A stretch of 6,420 nucleotides of DNA from Clostridia bacterium (GTDB lineage: Bacteria; Bacillota_A; Clostridia; Christensenellales; CAG-138), in assembly GCA_017553815.1 (NCBI GenBank), contig JAFZJT010000319.1, positions 1-6,420 of the forward strand, in the 5' to 3' direction. The notes under the pieces are model-generated. The model was not told where the DNA came from. It made no database searches and saw only the letters and a list, made by a program, of their open reading frames with translations. This document shows, piece by piece, positions 1 to 5,726 of the stretch. Position 1 is the first letter of the stretch. Every line of letters begins with the position of its first letter. The position numbers and the translations under genes were made by a program.

Positions 1-1
1 G

Positions 2-286
2 ATGATTAACGAGCTCGACTCTAACGCAATCACATACTATCAGAATAACTACGTCCCCTTTACTACATCCAAAAAGACAAAGATTGCTTGGGCGGATAAT
101 AGTGCTGTCTATACAAACTTGGCTACTCGTATATACGAAACGAGGAATGCGTTGGTTCACAGTAAGAGTGAACAATTGAATAATCAATATAGGCCTTATA
201 AAAATAAAAAGGATCTAATAGCTGAGATGGCTCTTATTAGATCTGCAGCTGAGCTTGTGATAATAAACTCAAGCGAAATTGTTTAG
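2..286 (+). CDS. C-terminal fragment of a HEPN-domain protein (5' end outside window)
   Basis: The reading frame is open at the left edge of the window, so the ATG at position 2 is probably an internal methionine and the true start lies upstream. The visible 94 residues contain RNALVH (R48 to H53 of the visible part) inside a helical, charged context (RIYETRNALVHSK). This matches the R-x4-6-H motif of HEPN domains, which in many families is a metal-independent RNase active site found in toxins, abortive-infection proteins and other defence genes. A second helix (about residues 70-90, ending IRSAAELVIINSS) would close the helical bundle. Base composition and codon use are clearly AT-richer than the lysS or MATE genes, which suggests horizontal acquisition. 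The gene converges on the tRNA-Ala gene. HEPN assignment is fairly sure; the role of the full protein cannot be told from its tail. Confidence 0.7.
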   Translation: MINELDSNAITYYQNNYVPFTTSKKTKIAWADNSAVYTNLATRIYETRNALVHSKSEQLNNQYRPYKNKKDLIAEMALIRSAAELVIINSSEIV

Positions 287-341
287 CTTCAAGTTGCTTA
301 AGGATATGTAATGAGTTAAAGCGGATTCATAAAATGTTCCA

Positions 342-380
342 AACGAAAATTGCCACCCCTTTCGGAGTGGCAAAACTTTT
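342..380 (-). terminator. Intrinsic terminator of the tRNA-Ala transcript, possibly bidirectional
   Basis: A 10-bp stem (350-359 with 364-373, one G-U pair) closes a 4-nt loop; read on the minus strand it is TTGCCACTCC-GAAA-GGGGTGGCAA followed by TTTTCGTTT. This is a good rho-independent terminator about 76 nt past the tRNA 3' end. On the plus strand the same hairpin is followed by AACTTTT, a weaker tract, so it may also stop transcription of the converging HEPN gene, which has no other visible terminator. Confidence 0.8.
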
Positions 381-449
381 GCGTCCTCAGATCACTACTC
401 TTACCGCGAACCCTGTAGGCCAGAAATAAAAGTTCGTCTGATTCTGCTT

Positions 450-525
450 TGGTGGAGCATAGGGGAGTCGAACCCCTGACCTCAACATTGCGAACGTTGC
501 GCGCTACCAACTGTGCTAATGCCCC
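450..525 (-). tRNA. tRNA-Ala (anticodon CGC)
   Basis: The reverse complement folds as a 76-nt cloverleaf with standard numbering and an encoded CCA end (450-452). The acceptor stem GGGGCAT/ATGCTCC contains a G3-U70 pair, the identity element for alanyl-tRNA synthetase. The anticodon loop TTCGCAA gives anticodon CGC (490-492), reading GCG, a codon used heavily in the lysS and MATE genes here. The T-arm is AGGGG-TTCGACT-CCCCT and the D-loop is AGTTGGTA. Two weak points are visible: an A12-C23 mismatch in the D stem and a G31-U39 closing pair in the anticodon stem. It has its own promoter (542-570) and terminator (342-380), so it is probably a single-gene transcript. An open reading frame across it on the same strand is an artefact. 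Confidence 0.95.
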
Positions 526-541
526 ACGCGATTACCAAGGT

Positions 542-570
542 ATTATAATACAAACGAACGAGAATAGCAA
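542..570 (-). promoter_or_regulatory. Sigma-A-type promoter for tRNA-Ala
   Basis: On the minus strand there is TTGCTA (565-570), a 17-nt spacer, and a perfect TATAAT (542-547). Transcription would start near 535, leaving about 10 nt of leader before the mature tRNA 5' end at 525, which is typical for a tRNA gene. Confidence 0.85.
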
Positions 571-770
571 GAGGAAAAACGCAAGATAATCATATATTAT
601 TTTGAAAGACATTTGGATTAAAGTCGGAAGCAGAACAGCCCACTAAAGCCGACGCAGAAAAGCTTACGGCAGCTTGCGTTGAACCGCGCCGAAGATCCGC
701 CGCATAACCAAGTGCAAAGGCGGCCGTCGATCGGCGGGCGAAAGTTGGCGTATCGCGTCCCAAAGCCTAT
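571..770. other. Noncoding stretch without a recognised gene; GC-rich foldable segment
   Basis: No gene with a start codon and ribosome binding site was found on either strand. The first part (571-640) is AT-rich. The second part is GC-rich and can fold: CGCCGA (687-692) pairs with TCGGCG (731-736), and inside it CCGCC-GCAT (697-705) pairs with GTGC (712-715) and GGCGG (719-723) across an AAA bulge, with an AACCAA loop. No good promoter was found in front of it, so it may be only GC-rich chance pairing, a decayed gene or an unknown RNA. Confidence 0.3.
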
Positions 771-800
771 TTGCAAGCGGTGTGCAGGATTTGATATAAT
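771..800 (+). promoter_or_regulatory. Sigma-A-type promoter upstream of a putative small RNA / distal MATE promoter
   Basis: TTGCAA (771-776), an 18-nt spacer and a perfect TATAAT (795-800). Transcription should start at A805 or G806. No coding start with a ribosome binding site follows closely, so the product is either a small RNA (about 805-870) or a long leader reaching the MATE gene at 973. Confidence 0.65.
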
Positions 801-804
801 CTTT

Positions 805-870
805 AGCTTGAAGCTGAACGCTCGGTTATGAGGCCGGAAGGCGCGCTCATGGTGTCAAGATCGGCTTTTT
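805..870 (+). ncRNA. Putative small RNA: single long hairpin with GGAA tip and U-tract (unrecognised)
   Basis: From the predicted start of the 771-800 promoter the transcript can fold almost end to end. AAGCTGA (811-817) pairs with TCGGCTT (861-867, one G-U). GTTATGAG (825-832) pairs with CTCATGGT (846-853, three G-U pairs). The tip is GCC-GGAA-GGC (833-842). The outer helix runs straight into TTTTT (866-870), like an intrinsic terminator. The layout, one hairpin capped by CC-GGAA-GG, resembles small bacterial SRP RNA, but the 3'-side AGCAG of the Ffh-binding symmetric loop is absent (GCGCTC instead), so it is not called SRP RNA. It could instead be a leader or attenuator for the MATE gene. 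An alternative pairing CTTGA (807-811) with TCAAG (855-859) competes with the outer helix. All of this is inferred from sequence alone. Confidence 0.35.
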
Positions 871-907
871 CGCTCTGCAGGCGCTCTTTTTTCGCCTAGA
901 ATCCCGT

Positions 908-931
908 TTTTTTGAATATATGTTCAAAAAA
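908..931. promoter_or_regulatory. AT-rich palindrome upstream of the MATE promoter (possible operator or UP element)
   Basis: A perfect 9-bp inverted repeat, with half-sites TTTTTTGAA (908-916) and TTCAAAAAA (923-931) around a 6-nt centre, ends four bases before the -35 box of the MATE promoter. Its core TTGAATATATGTTCAA has the size and symmetry of a binding site for a dimeric regulator; its A/T tracts could also act as an UP element. It lacks the GC-rich stem expected of a terminator. No regulator gene lies in the window. Confidence 0.4.
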
Positions 932-934
932 GCA

Positions 935-963
935 TTTACACGGCCTTTTTCGGATGGTATAAT
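935..963 (+). promoter_or_regulatory. Strong promoter of the MATE gene giving a leaderless mRNA
   Basis: TTTACA (935-940), an exact 17-nt spacer and a perfect TATAAT (958-963). The predicted start is A969 or G970, three or four bases before the ATG at 973. There is no room for a ribosome binding site in such a transcript. Confidence 0.8.
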
Positions 964-972
964 TCAAAAGTT

Positions 973-2376
973 ATGGAAAAATCTTTGAACAACGCAAAAA
1001 ACGTACCCAATACTCCCAACAAGATGGGCGTTAAGCCGATAGGCACGCTTCTTTTCGGCATGGCTGTGCCGCTCGTTATCTCGATGCTGGTTCAGGCGCT
1101 CTACAACGTTGTGGACAGCTACTACGTTTCGCAGTACAGCGGCGACGCGCTCAAGGCGGTCTCGCTCGCGTACCCGATACAGATGCTGATGATCGCGGTT
1201 TCGGTCGGCACCTCGGTCGGCATGAACTCCTATATCTCAAGGAAGCTCGGCGCGGGCGAGCACGACGAAGCAAACAGGGGCGCGGCGAACGGCATGTTTT
1301 TGCTCTTCGTTTCCTCCCTCGTTTTCGCGTTCCTCGGCTTCTTCACCCGCCCGTTCTTCAAGCTTTTTACGGACAAGCCCGAGCTCGTGGAGCACGGCGT
1401 TACCTATCTTAGGATATGCATGTGGTTCTGCACGGGCATCTTTTTACAGCTTGGTTGCGAAAGGATACTGCAATCAATTGGCAAAAACGGCTTTTCGATG
1501 ACCACCCAGCTCATTGGCGCGATAACGAATATCATCCTCGACCCCATCCTAATCTTCGGAAAGCTCGGCCTTCCCGCGCTCGGCGTTGCGGGTGCGGCGT
1601 ATGCAACGGTCATCGGTCAATGGATCGGCCTTGCCGCAGCGCTGCTGCTCGTTCTTGGTAAAAAGCATGAGGTTACGCTCAGCTTCAAGGGCTTCAAGCC
1701 CTGCGGCAAGACCGTGCACGAGATTTACAGGGTCGGCATCCCGAGCATACTGCTTCAGGCGATCGGCTCGGTCATGAATATCGGAATGAACTCCATCTTC
1801 TCCCGCGTGCTATTGGACGACGGCGGCGTTGCGATAATGGGCGTGTACTTCAAGGTGCAGTCGCTGATCTTCATGCCGCTGTTTGGCGTAACGAACGCGA
1901 GCATGTCCATCATTGCCTACAACTACGGCGCGAGGAACAGGCGCAGGCTCAAGGCGGCGTGGAAGCTGACGCTCACGGTCGCGATCGTGATAATGCTCGT
2001 TGGCATGCTTATCTTCCAGCTCTTCCCCGACAGGATAATCGCGCTCTTCGATAAGAACGGCGCAATCACGAGCGGCGGCGTGGCGGCATTCCGCATAGTT
2101 TCGCTTTCGTTCGTGCTTGCGGCGGCGTCCATCACCAACTCCGTCACCTTCGGCGCGCTCGGCAGGGGCACGGCGAGCATGATAATGTCCCTTATTCGCC
2201 AGCTTTGCGTGCTGCTTCCCGTGGCGCTCGTGCTCGCCATCGTTTTCAAGAAGGTGGAATCGGTTTGGTGGAGCTTCCTTATCGCCGAATTCGTGGCGTT
2301 TGCATACAGCTTCTATATGCTAAAGAGGATATGGAAAAAGGACGGTGCGCATCTGCCGGACGGCGCGGAAGTGTAA
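973..2376 (+). CDS. MATE family multidrug/toxin efflux transporter
   Basis: A complete 467-residue integral membrane protein, the usual length for MATE (NorM/DinF-type) transporters, which export drugs or metabolites in exchange for Na+ or H+. Two similar halves of about six membrane segments each can be seen: the first begins near residue 24 with GTLLFGMAVPLVISMLVQAL followed by YNVVDSYYVSQYSG; the second near residue 250 with IYRVGIPSILLQAIGSVMNI. Family-typical stretches include SRKLGAG (89-95), TNIILDPILIF (185-195), YNYGARN (316-322) and GALGRG (394-399). The C-terminal tail is short and cytoplasmic. The start at 973 has no Shine-Dalgarno sequence, unlike the three downstream genes with complete 5' ends, and sits 9 nt after the -10 box; the next methionine (M18, position 1024) also lacks a ribosome binding site. 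It stands alone, with its own promoter and a terminator at 2486-2518. The substrate cannot be predicted. Confidence 0.93.
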   Translation: MEKSLNNAKNVPNTPNKMGVKPIGTLLFGMAVPLVISMLVQALYNVVDSYYVSQYSGDALKAVSLAYPIQMLMIAVSVGTSVGMNSYISRKLGAGEHDEANRGAANGMFLLFVSSLVFAFLGFFTRPFFKLFTDKPELVEHGVTYLRICMWFCTGIFLQLGCERILQSIGKNGFSMTTQLIGAITNIILDPILIFGKLGLPALGVAGAAYATVIGQWIGLAAALLLVLGKKHEVTLSFKGFKPCGKTVHEIYRVGIPSILLQAIGSVMNIGMNSIFSRVLLDDGGVAIMGVYFKVQSLIFMPLFGVTNASMSIIAYNYGARNRRRLKAAWKLTLTVAIVIMLVGMLIFQLFPDRIIALFDKNGAITSGGVAAFRIVSLSFVLAAASITNSVTFGALGRGTASMIMSLIRQLCVLLPVALVLAIVFKKVESVWWSFLIAEFVAFAYSFYMLKRIWKKDGAHLPDGAEV

Positions 2377-2485
2377 ATAATATCTGTTTGACCGTATGGA
2401 AAAATGCGGGCTGAAAATGAGCTTTACCGACGAAGCCCAATATGCCCTCCGAAAGTAACGATAGGCTTTATAACAGGCTGTTCTC

Positions 2486-2518
2486 GAACCGTTCCGTTTG
2501 GGTCGGTTCCTTTCTTTT
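2486..2518 (+). terminator. Intrinsic terminator after the MATE gene
   Basis: GAACCG (2486-2491) pairs with CGGTTC (2504-2509); the stem continues after one T-T mismatch by about three further pairs to a GTTT loop, and is followed by the T-rich CTTTCTTTTCC. It lies about 110 nt past the MATE stop codon and just before the greA promoter, insulating the two units. Confidence 0.75.
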
Positions 2519-2570
2519 CCTCAAATGGTGCGAATATTGTGAAATAGACCGGAAACTTCGCTTTTATTTA

Positions 2571-2599
2571 TTGACAAACCCATGTTTTATCCGTATAAT
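2571..2599 (+). promoter_or_regulatory. Consensus sigma-A promoter of greA
   Basis: Perfect TTGACA (2571-2576), a 17-nt spacer and perfect TATAAT (2594-2599), preceded by the AT-rich CTTTTATTTA. Expected start near 2606, giving a 5' leader of about 75 nt. This is the strongest promoter in the window and fits a highly expressed housekeeping gene. Confidence 0.92.
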
Positions 2600-2612
2600 A
2601 AACTAAATCGGT

Positions 2613-2661
2613 ATGGGCATTTTTTCCGCGCACACTGTTTGCGGAGAAAAGCTCTTCCCAT
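2613..2661 (+). promoter_or_regulatory. Structured greA 5' leader hairpin just before the ribosome binding site
   Basis: The leader can fold into one long hairpin: ATGGG (2613-2617) pairs with CCCAT (2657-2661), and TTTTTTCCGC (2620-2629) pairs with GCGGAGAAAA (2641-2650, one G-U), with an 11-nt loop. It ends four nt before the strong Shine-Dalgarno AAGGAGG (2665-2671), leaving that site exposed. It may stabilise the mRNA or act in regulation. It matches no riboswitch class that I recognise. Confidence 0.45.
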
Positions 2662-2680
2662 CCTAAGGAGGAAATGATTC

Positions 2681-3166
2681 ATGGCAGAAGTCGTACAACT
2701 TACAAAAGCCGGTAAACAGGCGCTTGAGGAAAAGCTCGAATACCTAAAAACGGTTCGCAGGGCGGAAATCGTTGAGGAGATCGCAACAGCGCGTTCGTTC
2801 GGCGACCTCAGCGAAAACGCGGAGTACGACGCGGCGCTCGATGCGCAGGCGCATAACGAGCTTGAGATAGCCGAGCTTCAGACGATGCTCGAAAACGTGG
2901 TCATAATCGAGGAAGGCGCATCCAGCGGCAACGTTGTGAACATGGGTGCGCTCGTTACGCTTCGCTTTGTGGATCAGAAGGAAGAGGACGAATTCCAGAT
3001 CGTCGGCGAGGCTGAGGCGGATTATTTCGCCGTTCCCAAACGCATTTCAAACGATTCCCCGATCTGCGCGGCGGTCATCGGTCATAAGGTCGGCGAGACC
3101 GTTTCCGTGGAGACCCCCGGCGGCATCACCCGCGTTCGCATCCTCGGAATCCGCAAACAGAATTAA
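2681..3166 (+). CDS. greA: Transcription elongation factor GreA
   Basis: A complete 161-residue protein, the standard GreA length. GreA binds RNA polymerase through its secondary channel and stimulates cleavage of the backtracked RNA 3' end, rescuing stalled elongation complexes. The N-terminal coiled coil (about residues 1-75) carries the signature ARSFGDLSENAEYDAA at its tip, with acidic residues D42 and E45 in the place of the Mg2+-coordinating pair that GreA lends to the polymerase active site. The C-terminal FKBP-like domain (about 80-161) shows the family ending with DSPICAAVIGHKVGETVSV. The start is set by AAGGAGG nine nt upstream; an out-of-frame ATG at 2674 lies between and is not used. 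lysS follows downstream, a gene order often seen in Bacillota, with a hairpin between. Confidence 0.97.
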   Translation: MAEVVQLTKAGKQALEEKLEYLKTVRRAEIVEEIATARSFGDLSENAEYDAALDAQAHNELEIAELQTMLENVVIIEEGASSGNVVNMGALVTLRFVDQKEEDEFQIVGEAEADYFAVPKRISNDSPICAAVIGHKVGETVSVETPGGITRVRILGIRKQN

Positions 3167-3185
3167 AATACGAAAAGTCAAGCAA

Positions 3186-3234
3186 GCCGCGGCGCAGGCA
3201 AAGGGCTTGTGCTGCGGCATATTTAGTTATTTTA
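3186..3234 (+). terminator. Hairpin terminator (possibly leaky) between greA and lysS
   Basis: A continuous 14-bp stem (3186-3199 with 3205-3218, three G-U pairs) closes a 5-nt loop AAAGG and is followed by ATATTTAGTTATTTT, an interrupted T-tract. It lies 20 nt after the greA stop. The broken T-tract suggests partial termination, allowing read-through into lysS, for which no strong separate promoter is visible (only a poor TTAGTT/AATAAT pair with 18-nt spacing at 3223-3252). Confidence 0.6.
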
Positions 3235-3325
3235 GATAAATACGCGAATAATTGAAGAAAGAACGGTCGAATTTTGGCTCCAATGGCGCAAAAACCAAGG
3301 CCTTCATTCAAGAAAGGAATACCAA

Positions 3326-4843
3326 ATGGAAGAAAACAGAACCGAAAACGCTTCGCAAAACGTTGAAGTTACCGAAAAGGAGCTTGGAGAGCTTCTTCAG
3401 ATAAGAAGGGATAAGCTCAGCGCGCTTCAGGCCGAGGGCAAGAACCCGTTTGAGATAACGCGCTTCGAGCAAAACGCGTTCAGCGCCGATATCAAGGCGG
3501 ATTTTGACGCGCTCGAGGGCAAGGAGGTCATGATCGCGGGCCGCATGATGGCAAAGCGCGTCATGGGCAAGGCCAGCTTCGCCGGCATTCGCGACGCAAA
3601 GGGCGATATCCAGGCCTATATTCGCCGCGACGACATAGGCGAGGAGCCCTATGCCGATTTCAAGACCTACGATATCGGCGATATCCTCGGCATAACCGGC
3701 GTCGTTTTCCGCACCAAGACCGGCGAGATCTCGGTGCACGCATCGAGCGTCAAGCTGCTCTCCAAGTCGCTCCGCCCGCTTCCCGAGAAGTTCCACGGGC
3801 TGACCGATAAGGAGCTGCGCTACCGTCAGAGGTACGTTGACCTGATCATGAACCCCGAATCCAAGCGCAATTTCGAGATAAGGAGCCGCTTCGTTTCGTT
3901 CGTGCGCCGCTATCTTGAGGAGCGCGGCTTCCTCGAGGTCGAGACCCCGGTTCTCAGCGCGGTCGCAGGCGGCGCGACGGCTCGCCCGTTCATCACGCAC
4001 CACAACGCGCTGGATATCGATATGTATATGCGCATCGCAACCGAGCTTCACTTAAAGCGCCTCATCGTCGGCGGCATGGACCGCGTTTTCGAGGTGGGCC
4101 GCATCTTCCGCAACGAGGGAATGGACACGCGCCACAACCCCGAGTTCACCACCTGCGAGCTCTATCAGGCGTACACCAATCTTGAGGGCATGATGGACGT
4201 GCTCGAGGGCATAATTTCGGGCGCCGCTAAGGAAATTCTCGGCACCTATAAGGTAACTTGGCTCGGCAACGAGGTAGACCTTTCCCCCGGCTGGAAGCGC
4301 GTCACTATGGCGGACGCGGTCAAGGAGCACACCGGCGCGGACTTCATGGCGATAGAGGGCGACGCGGAGGCCGCGGTCGCGCTTGCAAAGAGCGTTGGCG
4401 TGGATATGGACGGCGTGGACCGCACCTGGGGCAACGCGCTTTACGAAACCTTCGATCAGAAGGTCGAGGAAAAGCTCATCCAGCCCACCTTCATCACCAT
4501 GTACCCCGTTGAGGTCAGCCCCCTTGCAAAGCGCAGCCCCATCGACCCGCATCTGACCGAGCGCTACGAGGCCTTCGTCTGCTCCTGCGAGATGGGCAAC
4601 GCCTTCAGCGAGCTGAACGACCCCATCGACCAGTACGAGCGCTTCAAGGCGCAGGCCGCAAAGCGCGCCAAGGGCGACGAGGAAGCCGATATGATGGATG
4701 AGGACTTCGTGCTCGCGCTCGAATACGGTATGCCCCCCACCGGCGGCCTCGGCTTCGGCATCGACCGCTGCTGCATGATGCTCGCCGGCACCGACTCTAT
4801 CAGGGACGTTATACTGTTCCCCACGATGAGGCCGCTGGAGTGA
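3326..4843 (+). CDS. lysS: Lysyl-tRNA synthetase, class II
   Basis: A complete 505-residue cytoplasmic enzyme that charges tRNA-Lys with lysine using ATP; the length is usual for bacterial LysS. The N-terminal OB-fold that binds the anticodon spans roughly residues 66-145. The class II catalytic core follows, with the LysRS-typical segment LRYRQRYVDLI (164-174), motif 1 around GFLEVETPVL (201-210), motif 2 RIFRNEGMDTRHNPEFT (259-275), the lysine-site region SPLAKRSP (398-405), and motif 3 GGLGFGIDR (473-481). All class-defining arginines are present, so it should be active. The start is supported by AGAAAGGA (3311-3318) seven nt upstream. It sits 159 nt after greA and is probably at least partly co-transcribed with it. 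Two long open frames on the opposite strand are codon-bias shadows. A terminator follows at 4884. Confidence 0.98.
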   Translation: MEENRTENASQNVEVTEKELGELLQIRRDKLSALQAEGKNPFEITRFEQNAFSADIKADFDALEGKEVMIAGRMMAKRVMGKASFAGIRDAKGDIQAYIRRDDIGEEPYADFKTYDIGDILGITGVVFRTKTGEISVHASSVKLLSKSLRPLPEKFHGLTDKELRYRQRYVDLIMNPESKRNFEIRSRFVSFVRRYLEERGFLEVETPVLSAVAGGATARPFITHHNALDIDMYMRIATELHLKRLIVGGMDRVFEVGRIFRNEGMDTRHNPEFTTCELYQAYTNLEGMMDVLEGIISGAAKEILGTYKVTWLGNEVDLSPGWKRVTMADAVKEHTGADFMAIEGDAEAAVALAKSVGVDMDGVDRTWGNALYETFDQKVEEKLIQPTFITMYPVEVSPLAKRSPIDPHLTERYEAFVCSCEMGNAFSELNDPIDQYERFKAQAAKRAKGDEEADMMDEDFVLALEYGMPPTGGLGFGIDRCCMMLAGTDSIRDVILFPTMRPLE

Positions 4844-4883
4844 ATAGACAAGTGATATAGAGATTCTTGTAAGAATACACACG

Positions 4884-4916
4884 ACACCCGGCGCGAATAA
4901 TCCGCTCCGGGTGTTT
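4884..4916 (+). terminator. Intrinsic terminator after lysS
   Basis: ACACCCGG (4884-4891) pairs perfectly with CCGGGTGT (4907-4914); an inner GCG/CGC can extend the stem past a C-T mismatch. A short TTT run follows. It lies 40 nt after the lysS stop. A small hairpin (ATTCT-TGTA-AGAAT, 4863-4876) precedes it. Confidence 0.75.
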
Positions 4917-4930
4917 GCTAAGCATCCGAA

Positions 4931-4959
4931 TTGCGGGAACGCGGCGGGCATGGTATAAT
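4931..4959 (+). promoter_or_regulatory. Promoter of the two-gene operon at 4995-6332
   Basis: TTGCGG (4931-4936), an exact 17-nt spacer and a perfect TATAAT (4954-4959). Predicted start about 4966, giving a leader of roughly 30 nt that includes the GGAGG site at 4986-4990. Confidence 0.75.
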
Positions 4960-4994
4960 GGCTTAATCAATGAAGAACTGACTGCGGAGGCAAA

Positions 4995-5699
4995 ATGAAA
5001 CCCACCCTTTACACCTGCTATGATACGGGGCGCATCTTCGAGCAAAGGTATCGCTATCCGGCGACCTTTTCCGTTGTACGAAAGTATGAACTCATATACG
5101 CGGAGAATCTGCCGCGCTTTTCGTGCTCGAGGCAGATTTACGCGCTGCCCTTCGGAGAGAAGCCTTTAAAGGTCTATCTCGGCACCGACCGAGATGGCGC
5201 GAGCGAATACTCGCGCGGCATAAGGAAGAATTTGACGGAGCGCGAAAGGGCTTTATTAAAGCGCATGCACGAGCAGGACGGCGGGTTTTGCTTCATTCTG
5301 CGCTCGGAAGCCGAAGCGGAGCTGTTTCGTGGTATGCTTGAGGCGGAGGATGAGTATGAGCTGATCCACGTAAGGAGCGCGGGGAGCGACGAGCCCTATC
5401 CCGAGGGCTACGAGCTGCTTGGGTATGACGTGAGCTATGCGGTCGATTGCGGCGGCGCGTTCTCGATCATTTGCGACTGTATGTTCATTTGCAGATGGCA
5501 CGGCTGTGATGACGAGGGCACCCTTTTTCAAGAGGATTTCGACAGGCTGAACGACAACGGGCTTTTCGATTCGTTCGACGATGCGCACGCATATATGGTA
5601 AAATATCTGAACGAGGATTGGTCGGAGCGCGGCAAATACTCGATTTTCGAGGTGCGCGGAAGGAAGCCGCAAGCTGATGGCGCAGTTTTTGGAAAATGA
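4995..5699 (+). CDS. Unrecognised 234-residue protein with a Cys-rich central segment
   Basis: A complete gene with its own promoter and GGAGG four nt before the ATG, a slightly tight spacing. I do not recognise a named family. The protein has no signal peptide or membrane segment and should be cytosolic. The first half is mixed charged (RKNLTERERALLKRMHE, about 76-92, looks helical). The second half holds the most distinctive stretch: CDCMFICRWHGCDDEGTLF (160-178), with Cys 160, 162, 166 and 171 and His 169 close together, followed by an acidic helix-like segment (DFDRLNDNGLFDSFDDAHAY, 181-200). The Cys/His grouping could bind a metal, but this is a guess. It is followed after 27 nt by a YdcF-like gene with its own ribosome binding site and no terminator between, so the two are probably co-transcribed. 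Coding is supported by promoter, ribosome binding site and codon use like that of lysS. Confidence 0.8.
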   Translation: MKPTLYTCYDTGRIFEQRYRYPATFSVVRKYELIYAENLPRFSCSRQIYALPFGEKPLKVYLGTDRDGASEYSRGIRKNLTERERALLKRMHEQDGGFCFILRSEAEAELFRGMLEAEDEYELIHVRSAGSDEPYPEGYELLGYDVSYAVDCGGAFSIICDCMFICRWHGCDDEGTLFQEDFDRLNDNGLFDSFDDAHAYMVKYLNEDWSERGKYSIFEVRGRKPQADGAVFGK

Positions 5700-5726
5700 G
5701 TTTAAAAATTTGAAGGGAGCCCGAAT

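Noticed and set aside
374..449. Possible second tRNA or att fragment (GCGAACCCTGTAGGCC) beside the tRNA-Ala
   Set aside because: It resembles a T-arm only loosely; the five-pair T stem does not form and no repeat of the tRNA 3' end was found in the window.
316..510. A 64-codon frame on the minus strand across the tRNA
   Set aside because: It is a translation of the tRNA-Ala gene and its trailer.
805..870. Identification as small SRP (4.5S) RNA
   Set aside because: The CC-GGAA-GG tip fits, but the conserved AGCAG opposite strand of the protein-binding loop is missing.
828..899. A 23-codon frame (starting MRPEGALMV) downstream of the 771-800 promoter
   Set aside because: No ribosome binding site, and the start codon lies inside the stem of the putative RNA hairpin; a leader peptide is possible but not supported.
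3308..4951. Two long open frames (247 and 299 codons) on the minus strand opposite lysS
   Set aside because: They lie antisense to an unmistakable lysS gene, lack ribosome binding sites and recognisable domains, and are explained by GC-rich codon bias.
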